A model generated the notes under the pieces. That model worked only from the letters and a program-made list of their open reading frames with translations, had not been told where the DNA came from and did not search any database. Of a stretch of 64,000 nucleotides of DNA, positions 1 to 7,268 are shown piece after piece (the stretch's first letter is position 1; the number at the start of each line of letters is the position of its first letter). The stretch spans positions 1-64,000 of the forward strand of contig NZ_JACBYI010000009.1 of the NCBI RefSeq assembly GCF_019352175.1, in the 5' to 3' direction. The translations under genes and the position numbers were made by a program. This DNA is from Paenibacillus sp. S150 (GTDB lineage Bacteria > Bacillota > Bacilli > Paenibacillales > Paenibacillaceae).

Positions 1-88
1 TTGAAGACGACGAGGTAGATAGGTTGGAGGTGGAAGTGCAGCAATGCATGGAGCTGACCAATACTAATCGGTCGAGGGCTTATCCAAG
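1..88 (+). rRNA. 23S ribosomal RNA, 3' end (partial)
   Basis: The first ~88 bases match the conserved 3' end of bacterial 23S rRNA, including the segment reading GACCAATACTAATCGGTCGA and the closing GGCTTATCC. The rest of the gene lies before the window. The mature 3' end is estimated from the conserved terminal helix and could be off by a few bases. It is followed by a short spacer and 5S rRNA in the usual order, so this is the end of an rrn operon. Confidence 0.95.
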
Positions 89-223
89 AACATAAAACGC
101 AGATTCGTTTCGGATTCAGTTTTCAGGAATCAAAGTCCTGATATAGCTTAAGCTGCATGTCCTTTGAGAGGACTGATCTTTTCTCGCAGCGATTTCGAGA
201 AGCGGGAGCTTCGAAAAATCATG

Positions 224-341
224 TTTGGTGGCGATAGCGGAGGGGTTCCACGCGTACCCATCCCGAACACGACCGTTAAGCCCTCCAGCGCCGATGGTAC
301 TTGGACCGAAGGGTCCCGGGAGAGTAGGACGCCGCCAAGCA
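224..341 (+). rRNA. rrf: 5S ribosomal RNA
   Basis: A ~117-nt segment has the 5S architecture. Its 5' strand TTTGGTGGCGATAGCGG pairs with the 3' strand ending CGCCGCCAAGC, and the internal block CCCATCCCGAACACG is the conserved loop B/helix III region. It sits ~135 nt after the 23S end, with no tRNA between them. Ends are placed from helix I and are good to one or two bases. Confidence 0.96.
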
Positions 342-345
342 CACC

Positions 346-378
346 GAGCCATTGTCGAGCAATCGGCAATGGCTTTTT
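346..378 (+). terminator. rrn operon intrinsic terminator
   Basis: An 8-bp stem (AGCCATTG with CAATGGCT) closes a 12-nt loop and is followed by a run of six T, directly after 5S rRNA. This is the expected end of the ribosomal RNA operon. Confidence 0.9.
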
Positions 379-572
379 TGTTGTTTTGGGAATTGGAGAT
401 AAGCCATGTGGAAAGTTGGAAATAAGTCAAAATACATTGTAGCGTGCTGAACCTCTGGGTTCTGCTTTGCAGGAGGAACAGTGAATTTAGGGGAGGCTAA
501 CTGATATCGCGGGGTAGGGAAGTGAAGTGGAATTAGTAAACCTAATGGACGAAAAATCCTTCGTTAGAAGGA

Positions 573-706
573 GTTAGTGGGAAAAAGTAGACTTAATTGA
601 AGCGCATTCCCCTGAAATGGGGGGAATCGGATGATTTAGTTATCCTTTTTCCCACTAACGCTTGCGAAAAAGGGGATGCAGGGAGAATTAAGTTCACTTT
701 TTCCAC
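573..706. repeat. composite inverted-repeat element downstream of rrn operon
   Basis: Two overlapping inverted pairs are visible. Bases 573-587 (GTTAGTGGGAAAAAG) are the exact reverse complement of 645-659. Bases 577-598 are a near-perfect reverse complement of 686-706. The two pairings compete for the same left arm. A further small hairpin (ATTCCCCT/GGGGGGAAT) lies at 606-627. No coding region is convincing here. The arm motif GAACTTAA recurs at the ends of the palindromic elements near 49.5 and 53.0 kb, so this may be a diverged relative of that family. The spacer 379-572 shows nothing else recognisable. Confidence 0.7.
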
Positions 707-835
707 TTGGGCTTCCCGCCGGGTGGTTTCAGCAGGCCGTCTTACACCTGAAATCCCAAACAGCTGCACTGTCCAGTTAAGGACGGTATAGCCGTTTTGT
801 TCTTGTTTTGGTGGAAGTGTCCACGGACTACGGGT

Positions 836-963
836 TGTGGATAGAATATGCGATGAGAAAGGCTGCACAAATCCTTATCCACATGTGGATGAGGATTTTT
901 ATTGCACATAGGTCCCGAAGTACTCCCCAGTTTAGGTGGATAGTGTAGAATAGATGTGGATAC
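836..963. promoter_or_regulatory. cluster of DnaA-box-like 9-mers
   Basis: Within 128 bp there is one exact DnaA box (TTATCCACA, 875-883, + strand). Three one-mismatch boxes are on the minus strand: 836-844 CTATCCACA, 884-892 TCATCCACA and 955-963 GTATCCACA. A two-mismatch copy lies at 936-944. The boxes at 875 and 884 abut as a palindrome. dnaA and dnaN are not nearby, so this is not the chromosomal origin. The palindrome at 871-900 is followed by T residues and could alternatively act as a terminator. The region lies just upstream of the thioesterase gene. Confidence 0.55.
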
Positions 964-1017
964 ATAGGCTCTTTTTTTCTGAAATTAGTTTTCTTATGTT
1001 GCAAAGGGGATAACGTA

Positions 1018-1758
1018 GTGGATAATATACCTAATCTTCTGTGGACAGAGCAGTTTGTTGTCCAGTCAAGTGATACGGATTACCGATCTCAAGGCAAGCT
1101 CTCGTTCATTCTGGAAATCATGCAGCGTACAGCGGATGCCGCGGTCAATGCACTTGGTTTGAGTCTGGAGCAGATGCGGGGGGCTGGAATGGGCTGGATG
1201 CTGATTACCCTGGAGCTTGAAATACGGCGGATGCCAAGGCTTAGTGATCAGCTGACAGTTCAAACATGGAGTAAAGGAACCAAAGGGGCGTTATGGCAGC
1301 GGGATTACCGTATTTATGATATTAATCATGAAGAGGTAGCTGTAGCGCGTTCCATCTGGGCGCTGGTGGATATTGAGAAGCGGAAAATATTACGGCCTAC
1401 TGCACTTCCGGTGCCTGTGATTCACTATGAGGGTGACTCTGTCGGCGCAATGCCTGATAAGGTAACAATTTCAGATCATATAAGCCTCCAGAACGCGTAT
1501 AATTACCAGGTCCGGTTCTGTGGTCTGGACAGCAACTATCATTTAAATAATGCGCGGTATGGAGAGATCTGCTGCGATGCTCTTTCTTTGGAGGAATGGG
1601 GAGTCAGGGAGCTGAAGCGTTTCCGGATTACTTATGTACAAGAAGCGAGGTTCGGAGAGGAAATTCAGATCCAGCGATCAGCTTCAATCGCCGAAGGAAT
1701 ATTTGTCCAGGGTGCAGCAGGGGATAAATTGCTCTTTACCGCATGCCTGGAGTTTTGA
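1018..1758 (+). CDS. acyl-ACP thioesterase
   Basis: The 246-residue protein has the double-hotdog layout of the bacterial acyl-[acyl-carrier-protein] thioesterase family (FatA/FatB-like), which hydrolyses acyl-ACP to free fatty acid in the cytosol. The N-terminal half has the substrate-tunnel helix region (residues ~20-50). The second hotdog contains the family motif DSNYHLNNARYGE at about residues 169-181, with the Asn/His that orient the catalytic centre. The start is a GTG at 1018 behind AAGGGGATAA. It stands upstream of topB with a 35-bp gap and probably shares transcription with it. Which acyl chain lengths it releases cannot be told from sequence. Confidence 0.85.
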   Translation: MDNIPNLLWTEQFVVQSSDTDYRSQGKLSFILEIMQRTADAAVNALGLSLEQMRGAGMGWMLITLELEIRRMPRLSDQLTVQTWSKGTKGALWQRDYRIYDINHEEVAVARSIWALVDIEKRKILRPTALPVPVIHYEGDSVGAMPDKVTISDHISLQNAYNYQVRFCGLDSNYHLNNARYGEICCDALSLEEWGVRELKRFRITYVQEARFGEEIQIQRSASIAEGIFVQGAAGDKLLFTACLEF

Positions 1759-1793
1759 AGATTTGTAATAAAGGATAGGGAATGGAGAGAGCT

Positions 1794-3932
1794 ATGAAGG
1801 TATTGGTACTTGCGGAAAAACCGTCGGTTGCGCGTGAGATTGCGCGGGTCATGGGCTGTGCAAACAAACAGAAGAGCTATATTGAAGGACCGAGATATGT
1901 GGTTACCTGGGCTTTGGGACATTTGGTGGGCCTGGCGGAGCCGGAGGACTATAATAATAAATATGCCAGCTGGGCATTGGAGGATTTGCCAATTTTGCCG
2001 GAGAAGGCCAAGCTGAAGGTGCTGCGGGAGACGAGCCAGCAGTACAAGGCGGTGCAGCAGCTTATGAAACGGCAGGATATTGAGGAACTGATTGTTGCCA
2101 CAGATGCTGCGCGTGAGGGCGAGCTGCTGGCGCGCTGGATCATGAATATGGCTGGATGGAAGAAGCCGTTCCGGCGCTTGTGGATCTCTTCGCAGACGGA
2201 TAAAGCGATTAAGGAAGGGTTCGCTTCGCTCCGGCCGGGGCGGGATTTTGACCGGCTGTATGAATCGGCCCGCTGCCGGGCTGAGGCAGATTGGATGATC
2301 GGGCTTAACGTGACGCGGGCACTGACCTGCAGGTTCGGCGCTCCGCTCTCGGCAGGGAGGGTGCAGACACCGACGCTGGGCATGATTATGGACCGTGAAA
2401 GTGAAATTACCGGCTTCCGCTCCCAGGAGTATGATCAGCTTACGGCTGATTTTGGCAGCTTTCAGGCGGGCTGGCGGGCGCAGGGCGGGGATGGGCGTAT
2501 TTTTGACCGGGATAAAACGGCAGTGTTGAAAGAGAAGCTTACCGGACGCAGCGGACGGATTACCAAGGTGCAAAAAAGCGAGAAGAGCGAACCGCACCCC
2601 CTGGCCTATGATCTCACTGAGCTCCAGCGTGATGCCAACCGCAAGTTCGGATTCTCGGCTAAGCAAACCTCCAGTGTGCTTCAACGGCTGTATGAGCAGC
2701 ACAAGCTGGTGACTTATCCGCGTACGGACAGCCGGCATCTGACTTCGGATATGACGGGTACGCTAAAAGAAAGGCTGGACAGCGTGGCTGTTGGGCCTTA
2801 CGCTGCACTAACAAGACCGCTGCTGAGGAAGCCTCTGCCGACCAGCAAGCGGATTGTGGACGACAGCAAGGTAAGTGACCACCACGCGATTATTCCTACA
2901 GAGCAGACCGTGCTGCTCAATTTGCTGGGTGCGGAGGAGCGCAAGCTCTATGATCTGATTGTCCGGCGGTTTATCAGCCTGTTCTATCCTCCGGCGCGTT
3001 ACGACGCAGTAGCTGTGACGGTAAGCGTGGAGGGAGAGAGCTTCCATGTCAAAGGAACGACGGTAAAGGAAGCGGGCTGGCGCGAGGTGTACGGCGGAGA
3101 TATGAGCAGCGATGACGAAGACGAGAATGCCGCAGATGAACCTGCGGCAAGCAGTGTGAAGCTGCCGGAGCTGCATGAAGGTGACCCAGTTACCATCCAG
3201 CGCTGTCTGATCCGTCCAGGCCGGACACAGCCGCCAAAGCGCTACAATGAAGCTTCACTGCTGACACAGATGGAGAAGCACGGGCTGGGAACGCCGGCTA
3301 CCCGTGCCGACATTATCGAGAAGCTGGTCAGCTCGGATACCATTGAACGCCAGGGCAATCTGCTGCATCCTACAGGAAAGGGCAAGCAGCTGATTGCGCT
3401 GGTGGCTGGGCAACTGCGCACACCAGAGCTGACGGCACGCTGGGAGGGCGAATTGGAGAAGATTGCCCGCGGACAGGGAAGACCTGAGCCTTTTTTGGAG
3501 GGCATCCGCAGCATGGCCCGGGAGCTCGTGGCTGGTGTGAAGAACAGCGGTGCGGAATACAAGCCGCATAACGTTTCCAGCAGCCATTGTCCGAATTGCG
3601 GAACGCGGATGCTGGAGAAGAAGACCAAACGCGGCAAGCTTCTGGTCTGTCCGGCAGATGCTTGCGGTTATACCCGGGCGGGTGAGAAGCAGTTATCGAA
3701 CCGCCGCTGTCCGCAGTGCCATAAGAAGATGGAGCTTAAAGAGGGTAAGGCCGGGCGCTATGTCCAGTGTCTTGGCTGCGGGATTACAGAAACAATGGAT
3801 AAGGACCACAAGCATATCAATAAGCGCGAGCAGCAGAAGCTGGTGCAGCAGTACAGCAAACCCGAAAGTGTGGGCTCTAACTTGGGCGAGCTGCTCAAAG
3901 CAGCGATGGAAGCTAAGGAAAAGGGGAAATAA
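1794..3932 (+). CDS. topB: DNA topoisomerase III (type IA)
   Basis: This 712-residue type IA topoisomerase relaxes negatively supercoiled DNA and decatenates replication intermediates. The N-terminal TOPRIM domain begins MKVLVLAEKPSVAREIARVM and includes the acidic ATDAAREGE patch (~residues 101-109). The active-site tyrosine lies in LVTYPRTDSRHL near residue 307. The C-terminus carries two four-cysteine zinc ribbons (~600-630 and ~640-665), which shorter TopB proteins lack. A start at 1794 is preferred over 1782 because GGAGAG precedes it and it matches the family N-terminus. A strong terminator follows. Confidence 0.93.
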   Translation: MKVLVLAEKPSVAREIARVMGCANKQKSYIEGPRYVVTWALGHLVGLAEPEDYNNKYASWALEDLPILPEKAKLKVLRETSQQYKAVQQLMKRQDIEELIVATDAAREGELLARWIMNMAGWKKPFRRLWISSQTDKAIKEGFASLRPGRDFDRLYESARCRAEADWMIGLNVTRALTCRFGAPLSAGRVQTPTLGMIMDRESEITGFRSQEYDQLTADFGSFQAGWRAQGGDGRIFDRDKTAVLKEKLTGRSGRITKVQKSEKSEPHPLAYDLTELQRDANRKFGFSAKQTSSVLQRLYEQHKLVTYPRTDSRHLTSDMTGTLKERLDSVAVGPYAALTRPLLRKPLPTSKRIVDDSKVSDHHAIIPTEQTVLLNLLGAEERKLYDLIVRRFISLFYPPARYDAVAVTVSVEGESFHVKGTTVKEAGWREVYGGDMSSDDEDENAADEPAASSVKLPELHEGDPVTIQRCLIRPGRTQPPKRYNEASLLTQMEKHGLGTPATRADIIEKLVSSDTIERQGNLLHPTGKGKQLIALVAGQLRTPELTARWEGELEKIARGQGRPEPFLEGIRSMARELVAGVKNSGAEYKPHNVSSSHCPNCGTRMLEKKTKRGKLLVCPADACGYTRAGEKQLSNRRCPQCHKKMELKEGKAGRYVQCLGCGITETMDKDHKHINKREQQKLVQQYSKPESVGSNLGELLKAAMEAKEKGK

Positions 3933-3982
3933 GGGGAGCAAGCGGCCTGAGCTGCAGCAGCAGCAGCAGAGAAAGGTCTGAC

Positions 3983-4306
3983 TTGGGATGTGATAAAGAC
4001 TGCCGAAAATGTTCGGCAGTCTTTATTTTGAGAGAAAATAGTATTGGAGAGAAAACAACATTGCTTGAAGAGGCTGTTACGTTTCCTGACACGAAATTCT
4101 GTGCCGCAGGCTCAGGAGAAATGTTTCAGGACTGTCCAACAAACTGTAAATATGCTTTACTTAAGGCTGTGAAGCTGGAAAGGCAGCGTTTGCGGAAAAA
4201 TAGGAATGAGCGGGTGATAGTGTGGCAATGGTTCAGCAGAAAAGTAAGGGACCACAAGCAGTGGAGGTCCGGCAAAGCTGGGGCGGAAGCCGGTTTTACT
4301 TTTTAA
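3983..4306 (+). CDS. possible small cysteine-rich protein
   Basis: A 107-codon open frame has six cysteines (CDKDCRKC near the start; FC, DC and NC around residues 39-55) and then a basic segment rich in Lys, Arg and Leu. Codon choice downstream of ~4060 looks coding. Against it, the first 15 codons overlap the perfect topB terminator hairpin, no good ribosome site precedes the ATG, and the last 80 bp overlap the MFS gene. An internal ATG at 4118 could give a shorter product. I do not recognise the family. Confidence 0.25.
   Translation: MGCDKDCRKCSAVFILRENSIGEKTTLLEEAVTFPDTKFCAAGSGEMFQDCPTNCKYALLKAVKLERQRLRKNRNERVIVWQWFSRKVRDHKQWRSGKAGAEAGFTF
3995..4030 (+). terminator. topB terminator
   Basis: A perfect 13-bp stem (AAAGACTGCCGAA with TTCGGCAGTCTTT) closes a 4-nt loop and is followed by ATTTTG. 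It lies 62 bp after topB. The stem also ends in A residues on the left, so it could work in both directions. Confidence 0.85.
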
Positions 4307-5472
4307 TAATAGTTTTTATGTTCTGGTTCTCTTCTTACATCTATGTTCCGGTACTCTCGCCGTATGTGGAGCATCTTGGAGCTTCCTATATCATGGTCGG
4401 CGCAGTGCTTGGGGTATACGGGCTGATGCAGATACTGTTCCGGCTGCCAATCGGCATTGTATCGGATGTGATGAATCGGCAACGGCCGTTTATCTATCTG
4501 GGGATGATCGCTAGCGGCACTAGCTGCCTGCTGTTCCTGGCCGGTGCGCACCCTGGCTGGGCGTTGGCTGCACGGGCAGTGTCCGGAATTGCAGCTTCGG
4601 CCTGGGTGGTCTATTCGGTGATGTTCGCCGGGTATTTTCCCAAAGAAGAAGCCGGCAAAGCCATGGGCATGCTGCAGTTTACAACGGTGATCGCTCAGCT
4701 GACGAGCATGATGATCAGCGGCTATATAGCAGACCACTGGGGCTGGAATGCCCCGTTTGTTATCGGTGGAGCTGTGGCGGCTGCAGCTTTGCTGCTTGTG
4801 CTCCGCTTGCCGGAGCATCGGCAGGAGAAGCGCGGGAGTGCGATCCGAATCAGAGACCTGGCAAAAGTAGTCAAAGAACCGCTGCTGGTTAAAGTTTCGC
4901 TTTTATCGGTGCTGGCGCATTGTGTGCTGTTCATTACAATGTTCGGTTATACCCCGAATCAGGCGCTTGATATCGGAGCGAGCAAGGAAAGCCTCGGCTG
5001 GCTGACTCTCGCATTCATGCTGCCTCATGCGGCAGCGACATTATACGGTTCCCGGTGGTTCGGCAGGCTGCTGGGAGACCGGGGAACCTTGCTGTTTGGT
5101 TTTGCCGGAAGTGCGCTGTTCACACTGCTGATTCCTTCAATGCCGACACTTGCGGCTCTATGCGCGACCCAGGCGGGCAATGGCTTTATGCAAGGGCTGA
5201 TTTTCCCTTTGCTGCTGGGCAAATCAGTCTCCGGGGTGGCTCCGTTTAAACGGGCAACAGCGATGGGCTTCTACCAGGCGGTATACGCTATCGGCATGTC
5301 GGGAGGGCCTTTTGTGGCGGGCTGGATGAGTTCGGCCTACGGCTTGAAGGGAGGATTCTGGCTGGGAGGAATAGCGGCAGCGCTAGCGGCGGTATTGTCC
5401 TGGGTATGGATTAGAGACAGGGGTGAATCCGGCGGAAGAGGGAAAAGAGCCGGGCGGATACTTGGCAGGTGA
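4228..5472 (+). CDS. MFS transporter
   Basis: A ~414-residue protein of the major facilitator superfamily with about twelve hydrophobic segments. The first spans roughly residues 26-46 (FYFLIIVFMFWFSSYIYV). The cytoplasmic loop after TM2 has the MFS signature-like stretch LPIGIVSDVMNRQRPF (~residues 72-87), where Asp and Arg residues gate the transporter. Length and topology fit a 12-TM drug or sugar exporter, but nothing identifies the substrate. ATG 4228 or GTG 4222 could be the start; neither has a strong ribosome site. Confidence 0.8.
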   Translation: MVQQKSKGPQAVEVRQSWGGSRFYFLIIVFMFWFSSYIYVPVLSPYVEHLGASYIMVGAVLGVYGLMQILFRLPIGIVSDVMNRQRPFIYLGMIASGTSCLLFLAGAHPGWALAARAVSGIAASAWVVYSVMFAGYFPKEEAGKAMGMLQFTTVIAQLTSMMISGYIADHWGWNAPFVIGGAVAAAALLLVLRLPEHRQEKRGSAIRIRDLAKVVKEPLLVKVSLLSVLAHCVLFITMFGYTPNQALDIGASKESLGWLTLAFMLPHAAATLYGSRWFGRLLGDRGTLLFGFAGSALFTLLIPSMPTLAALCATQAGNGFMQGLIFPLLLGKSVSGVAPFKRATAMGFYQAVYAIGMSGGPFVAGWMSSAYGLKGGFWLGGIAAALAAVLSWVWIRDRGESGGRGKRAGRILGR

Positions 5473-5553
5473 TGTTAGGATTATTGGTTTTTTGTCCAAA
5501 AGGGTAATATAATATATAGTAGATAGGATGAGTGGGAGGAGGCGCCGGGAAGG

Positions 5554-5817
5554 ATGGTCCAGGTAGTACTGCTGTGGTTCGCACTGATTAATATCATCGG
5601 GTATGTGGTGATGTCCGAGGACAAGAACAAAGCCCGTAAAAGACGGGACCGGGTACCGGAAAAAACATTGTTTCTGCTGGCGTTCATGGGCGGAGCGCTG
5701 GGTGTGCTCATTGCCATGTACCGCAAGCGCCACAAGACCAGGCATACTTCCTTCCGGATCGGAATTCCGCTCTTGCTGCTGCTGAACATCTTGCTGTATG
5801 GTTACTTTTTGGGATAA
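5554..5817 (+). CDS. DUF1294 family small membrane protein
   Basis: The 87-residue protein has a hydrophobic N-terminal segment (VLLWFALINIIGYVVM), a basic cytoplasmic stretch (DKNKARKRRDRVPEK) and two more hydrophobic segments. The pattern KxRxRRRVPExTLFLLAFxGG is typical of DUF1294 proteins, whose function is unknown. A TATAAT hexamer at 5508-5513 lies 40 bp upstream, and GGGAGGAGG precedes the ATG. The gene is 26 bp from the universal stress protein gene and may be cotranscribed with it. Confidence 0.75.
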   Translation: MVQVVLLWFALINIIGYVVMSEDKNKARKRRDRVPEKTLFLLAFMGGALGVLIAMYRKRHKTRHTSFRIGIPLLLLLNILLYGYFLG

Positions 5818-5843
5818 ACAAAACAGAAGAAGAGGTGGCGTAC

Positions 5844-6278
5844 ATGTTATTCTCTAAAATTTTGCTGGCCTATGACGGTTCCAAGGCTTCCAATCAGGCA
5901 TTGGAGCGCGCGATCGAACTGGCTAAGGTAACTCCGGGCTCATCCCTTTACGTCGTACACGCTTTTGAATTCCCGCGGTTTTTCATCGGGGAAGCTCTCG
6001 CGCCTCTGCCGGCTTCGGTGAACAAGGATTATTACGATCTGGCGGTGCAGACCACCGACGAAGTAAAAAGCCGTCTGGAAGCGGAAGGATTGAACGCGAC
6101 GGTTGAACTGCTGCAGGGCTCGCCTGCTGAAGTAATCTTGAATTACGCCAAGGAGCATGGTGCGGATGTGATCGTTATCGGCAGCCGCGGGCTCGGCGGA
6201 ATCCGTGAGTTTGTTCTGGGCAGTGTAAGCCACAATGTGGTTCAGAGCGCGCGCATTCCGGTACTGGTCGTTAAATAA
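5844..6278 (+). CDS. universal stress protein, UspA family
   Basis: A 144-residue cytosolic protein of the UspA fold. It starts LFSKILLAYDGSKAS, with the Asp that contacts nucleotide. It ends with the ATP-binding loop GSRGLGGIREFVLGSVS, matching the G-x2-G-x9-G-S consensus of ATP-binding Usp proteins. The ATG at 5844 is preferred to an upstream GTG at 5835 because it is correctly spaced from AGAAGAGG. Members of the family bind ATP and support survival under starvation or stress; the specific role here is not inferable. Confidence 0.9.
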   Translation: MLFSKILLAYDGSKASNQALERAIELAKVTPGSSLYVVHAFEFPRFFIGEALAPLPASVNKDYYDLAVQTTDEVKSRLEAEGLNATVELLQGSPAEVILNYAKEHGADVIVIGSRGLGGIREFVLGSVSHNVVQSARIPVLVVK

Positions 6279-6290
6279 TACATTTGCCCG

Positions 6291-6318
6291 GAGGAGCGCT
6301 GCTGCGTTCCCCTTTTTT
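6291..6318 (+). terminator. terminator after universal stress protein gene
   Basis: A short GC-rich hairpin (GGAGCG with CGTTCC, one G-U pair) closes a six-base loop and is followed by CC and six T. It separates the stress gene from the purine control region. Confidence 0.6.
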
Positions 6319-6366
6319 CTTATAGACTGCCGGATATCAGGCGGAGCAGGGAATTCAAATGTGCCC

Positions 6367-6410
6367 AAAAGCGAACATTTCAACTATCATATTTGACAAT
6401 GTTCGTGTTT
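6367..6410. promoter_or_regulatory. paired PurR boxes (PurBox operator)
   Basis: Two PurBox sequences face each other: AAAAGCGAACATT at 6367-6379 and, on the opposite strand, AAACACGAACATT (6398-6410). Both match the B. subtilis PurBox consensus around the central CGAA. The gap between the boxes is about 16-18 bp, as in B. subtilis pur control regions. In that system PurR represses and PRPP relieves repression. The downstream box ends directly before the -35 element, so bound PurR should block polymerase. Confidence 0.85.
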
Positions 6411-6413
6411 AAG

Positions 6414-6443
6414 TTGACATGAAGTGTAGGCCATTGTTAAGAT
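6414..6443 (+). promoter_or_regulatory. purine operon promoter
   Basis: A consensus -35 hexamer TTGACA (6414-6419) is followed after 18 bp by TAAGAT (6438-6443), a 4/6 match to the -10 hexamer. It lies between the PurR boxes and the riboswitch, exactly where the pur promoter is expected. The start point would be near 6450, a few bases before the aptamer. Confidence 0.7.
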
Positions 6444-6454
6444 GAACCTATGAA

Positions 6455-6526
6455 GAACTCGTATAAAGCCGGGGATAAGGCCCGGAAGTTTCTACCCGGT
6501 AACCGTAAATTGCCGGACTACGAGGA
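6455..6526 (+). ncRNA. guanine (purine) riboswitch aptamer
   Basis: The segment follows the purine-riboswitch consensus. The P1 arms ACTCGTA (6457-6463) and TACGAG (6519-6524) enclose two hairpins with kissing loops, and the core blocks GGATAAGGCC, GTTTCTACC and ACCGTAAAT are present. The specificity base in GGACTACGAG is C rather than T, which predicts guanine/hypoxanthine and not adenine as ligand. Together with the PurR boxes it gives double control of the pur operon, as in B. subtilis. Confidence 0.93.
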
Positions 6527-6649
6527 AATAGGATGACTAGAACAGCCGCCAGCGCCGCCCCGGGTCCGGGGCGGCGAGCTGTGTGCTTGTCCCTGTTGCA
6601 TGCCGCTGGAGCGGTGAAGACGGGCAGCTCTCCTAATTCCTGAAGTAGT

Positions 6650-6697
6650 CTGGGTCCACCCGCAGCAAAATGCGTCTGGAATCCGGGCTTTTTTTTT
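6650..6697 (+). terminator. riboswitch expression-platform terminator
   Basis: An imperfect hairpin (GGTCCA with TGGAATCC, inner CGCA/TGCG around a GCAAAA loop) is followed by CGGGC and nine T. It lies ~125 nt after the aptamer and ~85 nt before purE. This is the likely premature stop used when guanine is bound. Another very stable GC hairpin (GCCGCCCC/GGGGCGGC, 6554-6576) lies between aptamer and terminator and may take part in the switch. Confidence 0.65.
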
Positions 6698-6782
6698 CGG
6701 AATTATGGAAAACTAAAGTGAAATAGGACAAACTTATAGCAGCTCGAGTCCGTAAATCAGGGAATGGAAGGTAGGTTGAATC

Positions 6783-7268
6783 ATGTCTGTGCAGGTTGGT
6801 GTCATCATGGGCAGCAAATCAGATTGGGAAACGATGGAGCATGCTTGTGTGGTGCTTGAGGAGCTGGGCGTAGCGTATGAGAAAAAGGTGATCTCGGCGC
6901 ACCGCACACCGGATCTCATGTTCCGCTATGCGGAGGAAGCGGCGGGCCGGGGTCTGCGCGTGATTATCGCCGGAGCGGGAGGGGCGGCGCATCTGCCGGG
7001 CATGGTGGCGGCGAAGACGCTGCTGCCTGTCATTGGTGTACCGGTGCAGTCGAAGGCGCTGAACGGACTGGATTCGCTGCTCTCCATCGTGCAGATGCCG
7101 GGCGGCATTCCGGTGGCGACAGTAGCCATTGGCCGGGCCGGAGCTACCAATGCAGGGCTTCTCGCCGCGCAGATCATCGGCGCGTTCGACCCTGAGGTGC
7201 AGAGCCGGGCGCAGCGGCGGCGCGACGCCATTCAGCGCGAAGTGCTGGAAAGCAGCGACAGCCTATGA
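6783..7268 (+). CDS. purE: N5-carboxyaminoimidazole ribonucleotide mutase
   Basis: The 161-residue protein starts [21 protein letters not shown], the class I PurE signature; the GSKSDW loop binds the ribonucleotide phosphate. The ISAHRTP motif (~residues 39-45) holds the catalytic His, and [13 protein letters not shown] (~61-73) lines the active site. It converts N5-CAIR to CAIR in de novo purine synthesis and partners with PurK. The ribosome site is GGAAGGTAGG. The stop codon overlaps the purK start (ATGA), so translation is coupled. Confidence 0.97.
   Translation: MSVQVGVIMGSKSDWETMEHACVVLEELGVAYEKKVISAHRTPDLMFRYAEEAAGRGLRVIIAGAGGAAHLPGMVAAKTLLPVIGVPVQSKALNGLDSLLSIVQMPGGIPVATVAIGRAGATNAGLLAAQIIGAFDPEVQSRAQRRRDAIQREVLESSDSL

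Noticed and set aside
593..868. Minus-strand 91-codon frame in the post-rrn spacer
   Set aside because: It runs through the inverted-repeat element, has no ribosome site and gives no recognisable protein.
836..963. Chromosomal or plasmid replication origin
   Set aside because: The DnaA boxes are real, but dnaA, dnaN, rep genes and a clear AT-rich unwinding element are missing, so only a DnaA-binding cluster is claimed.
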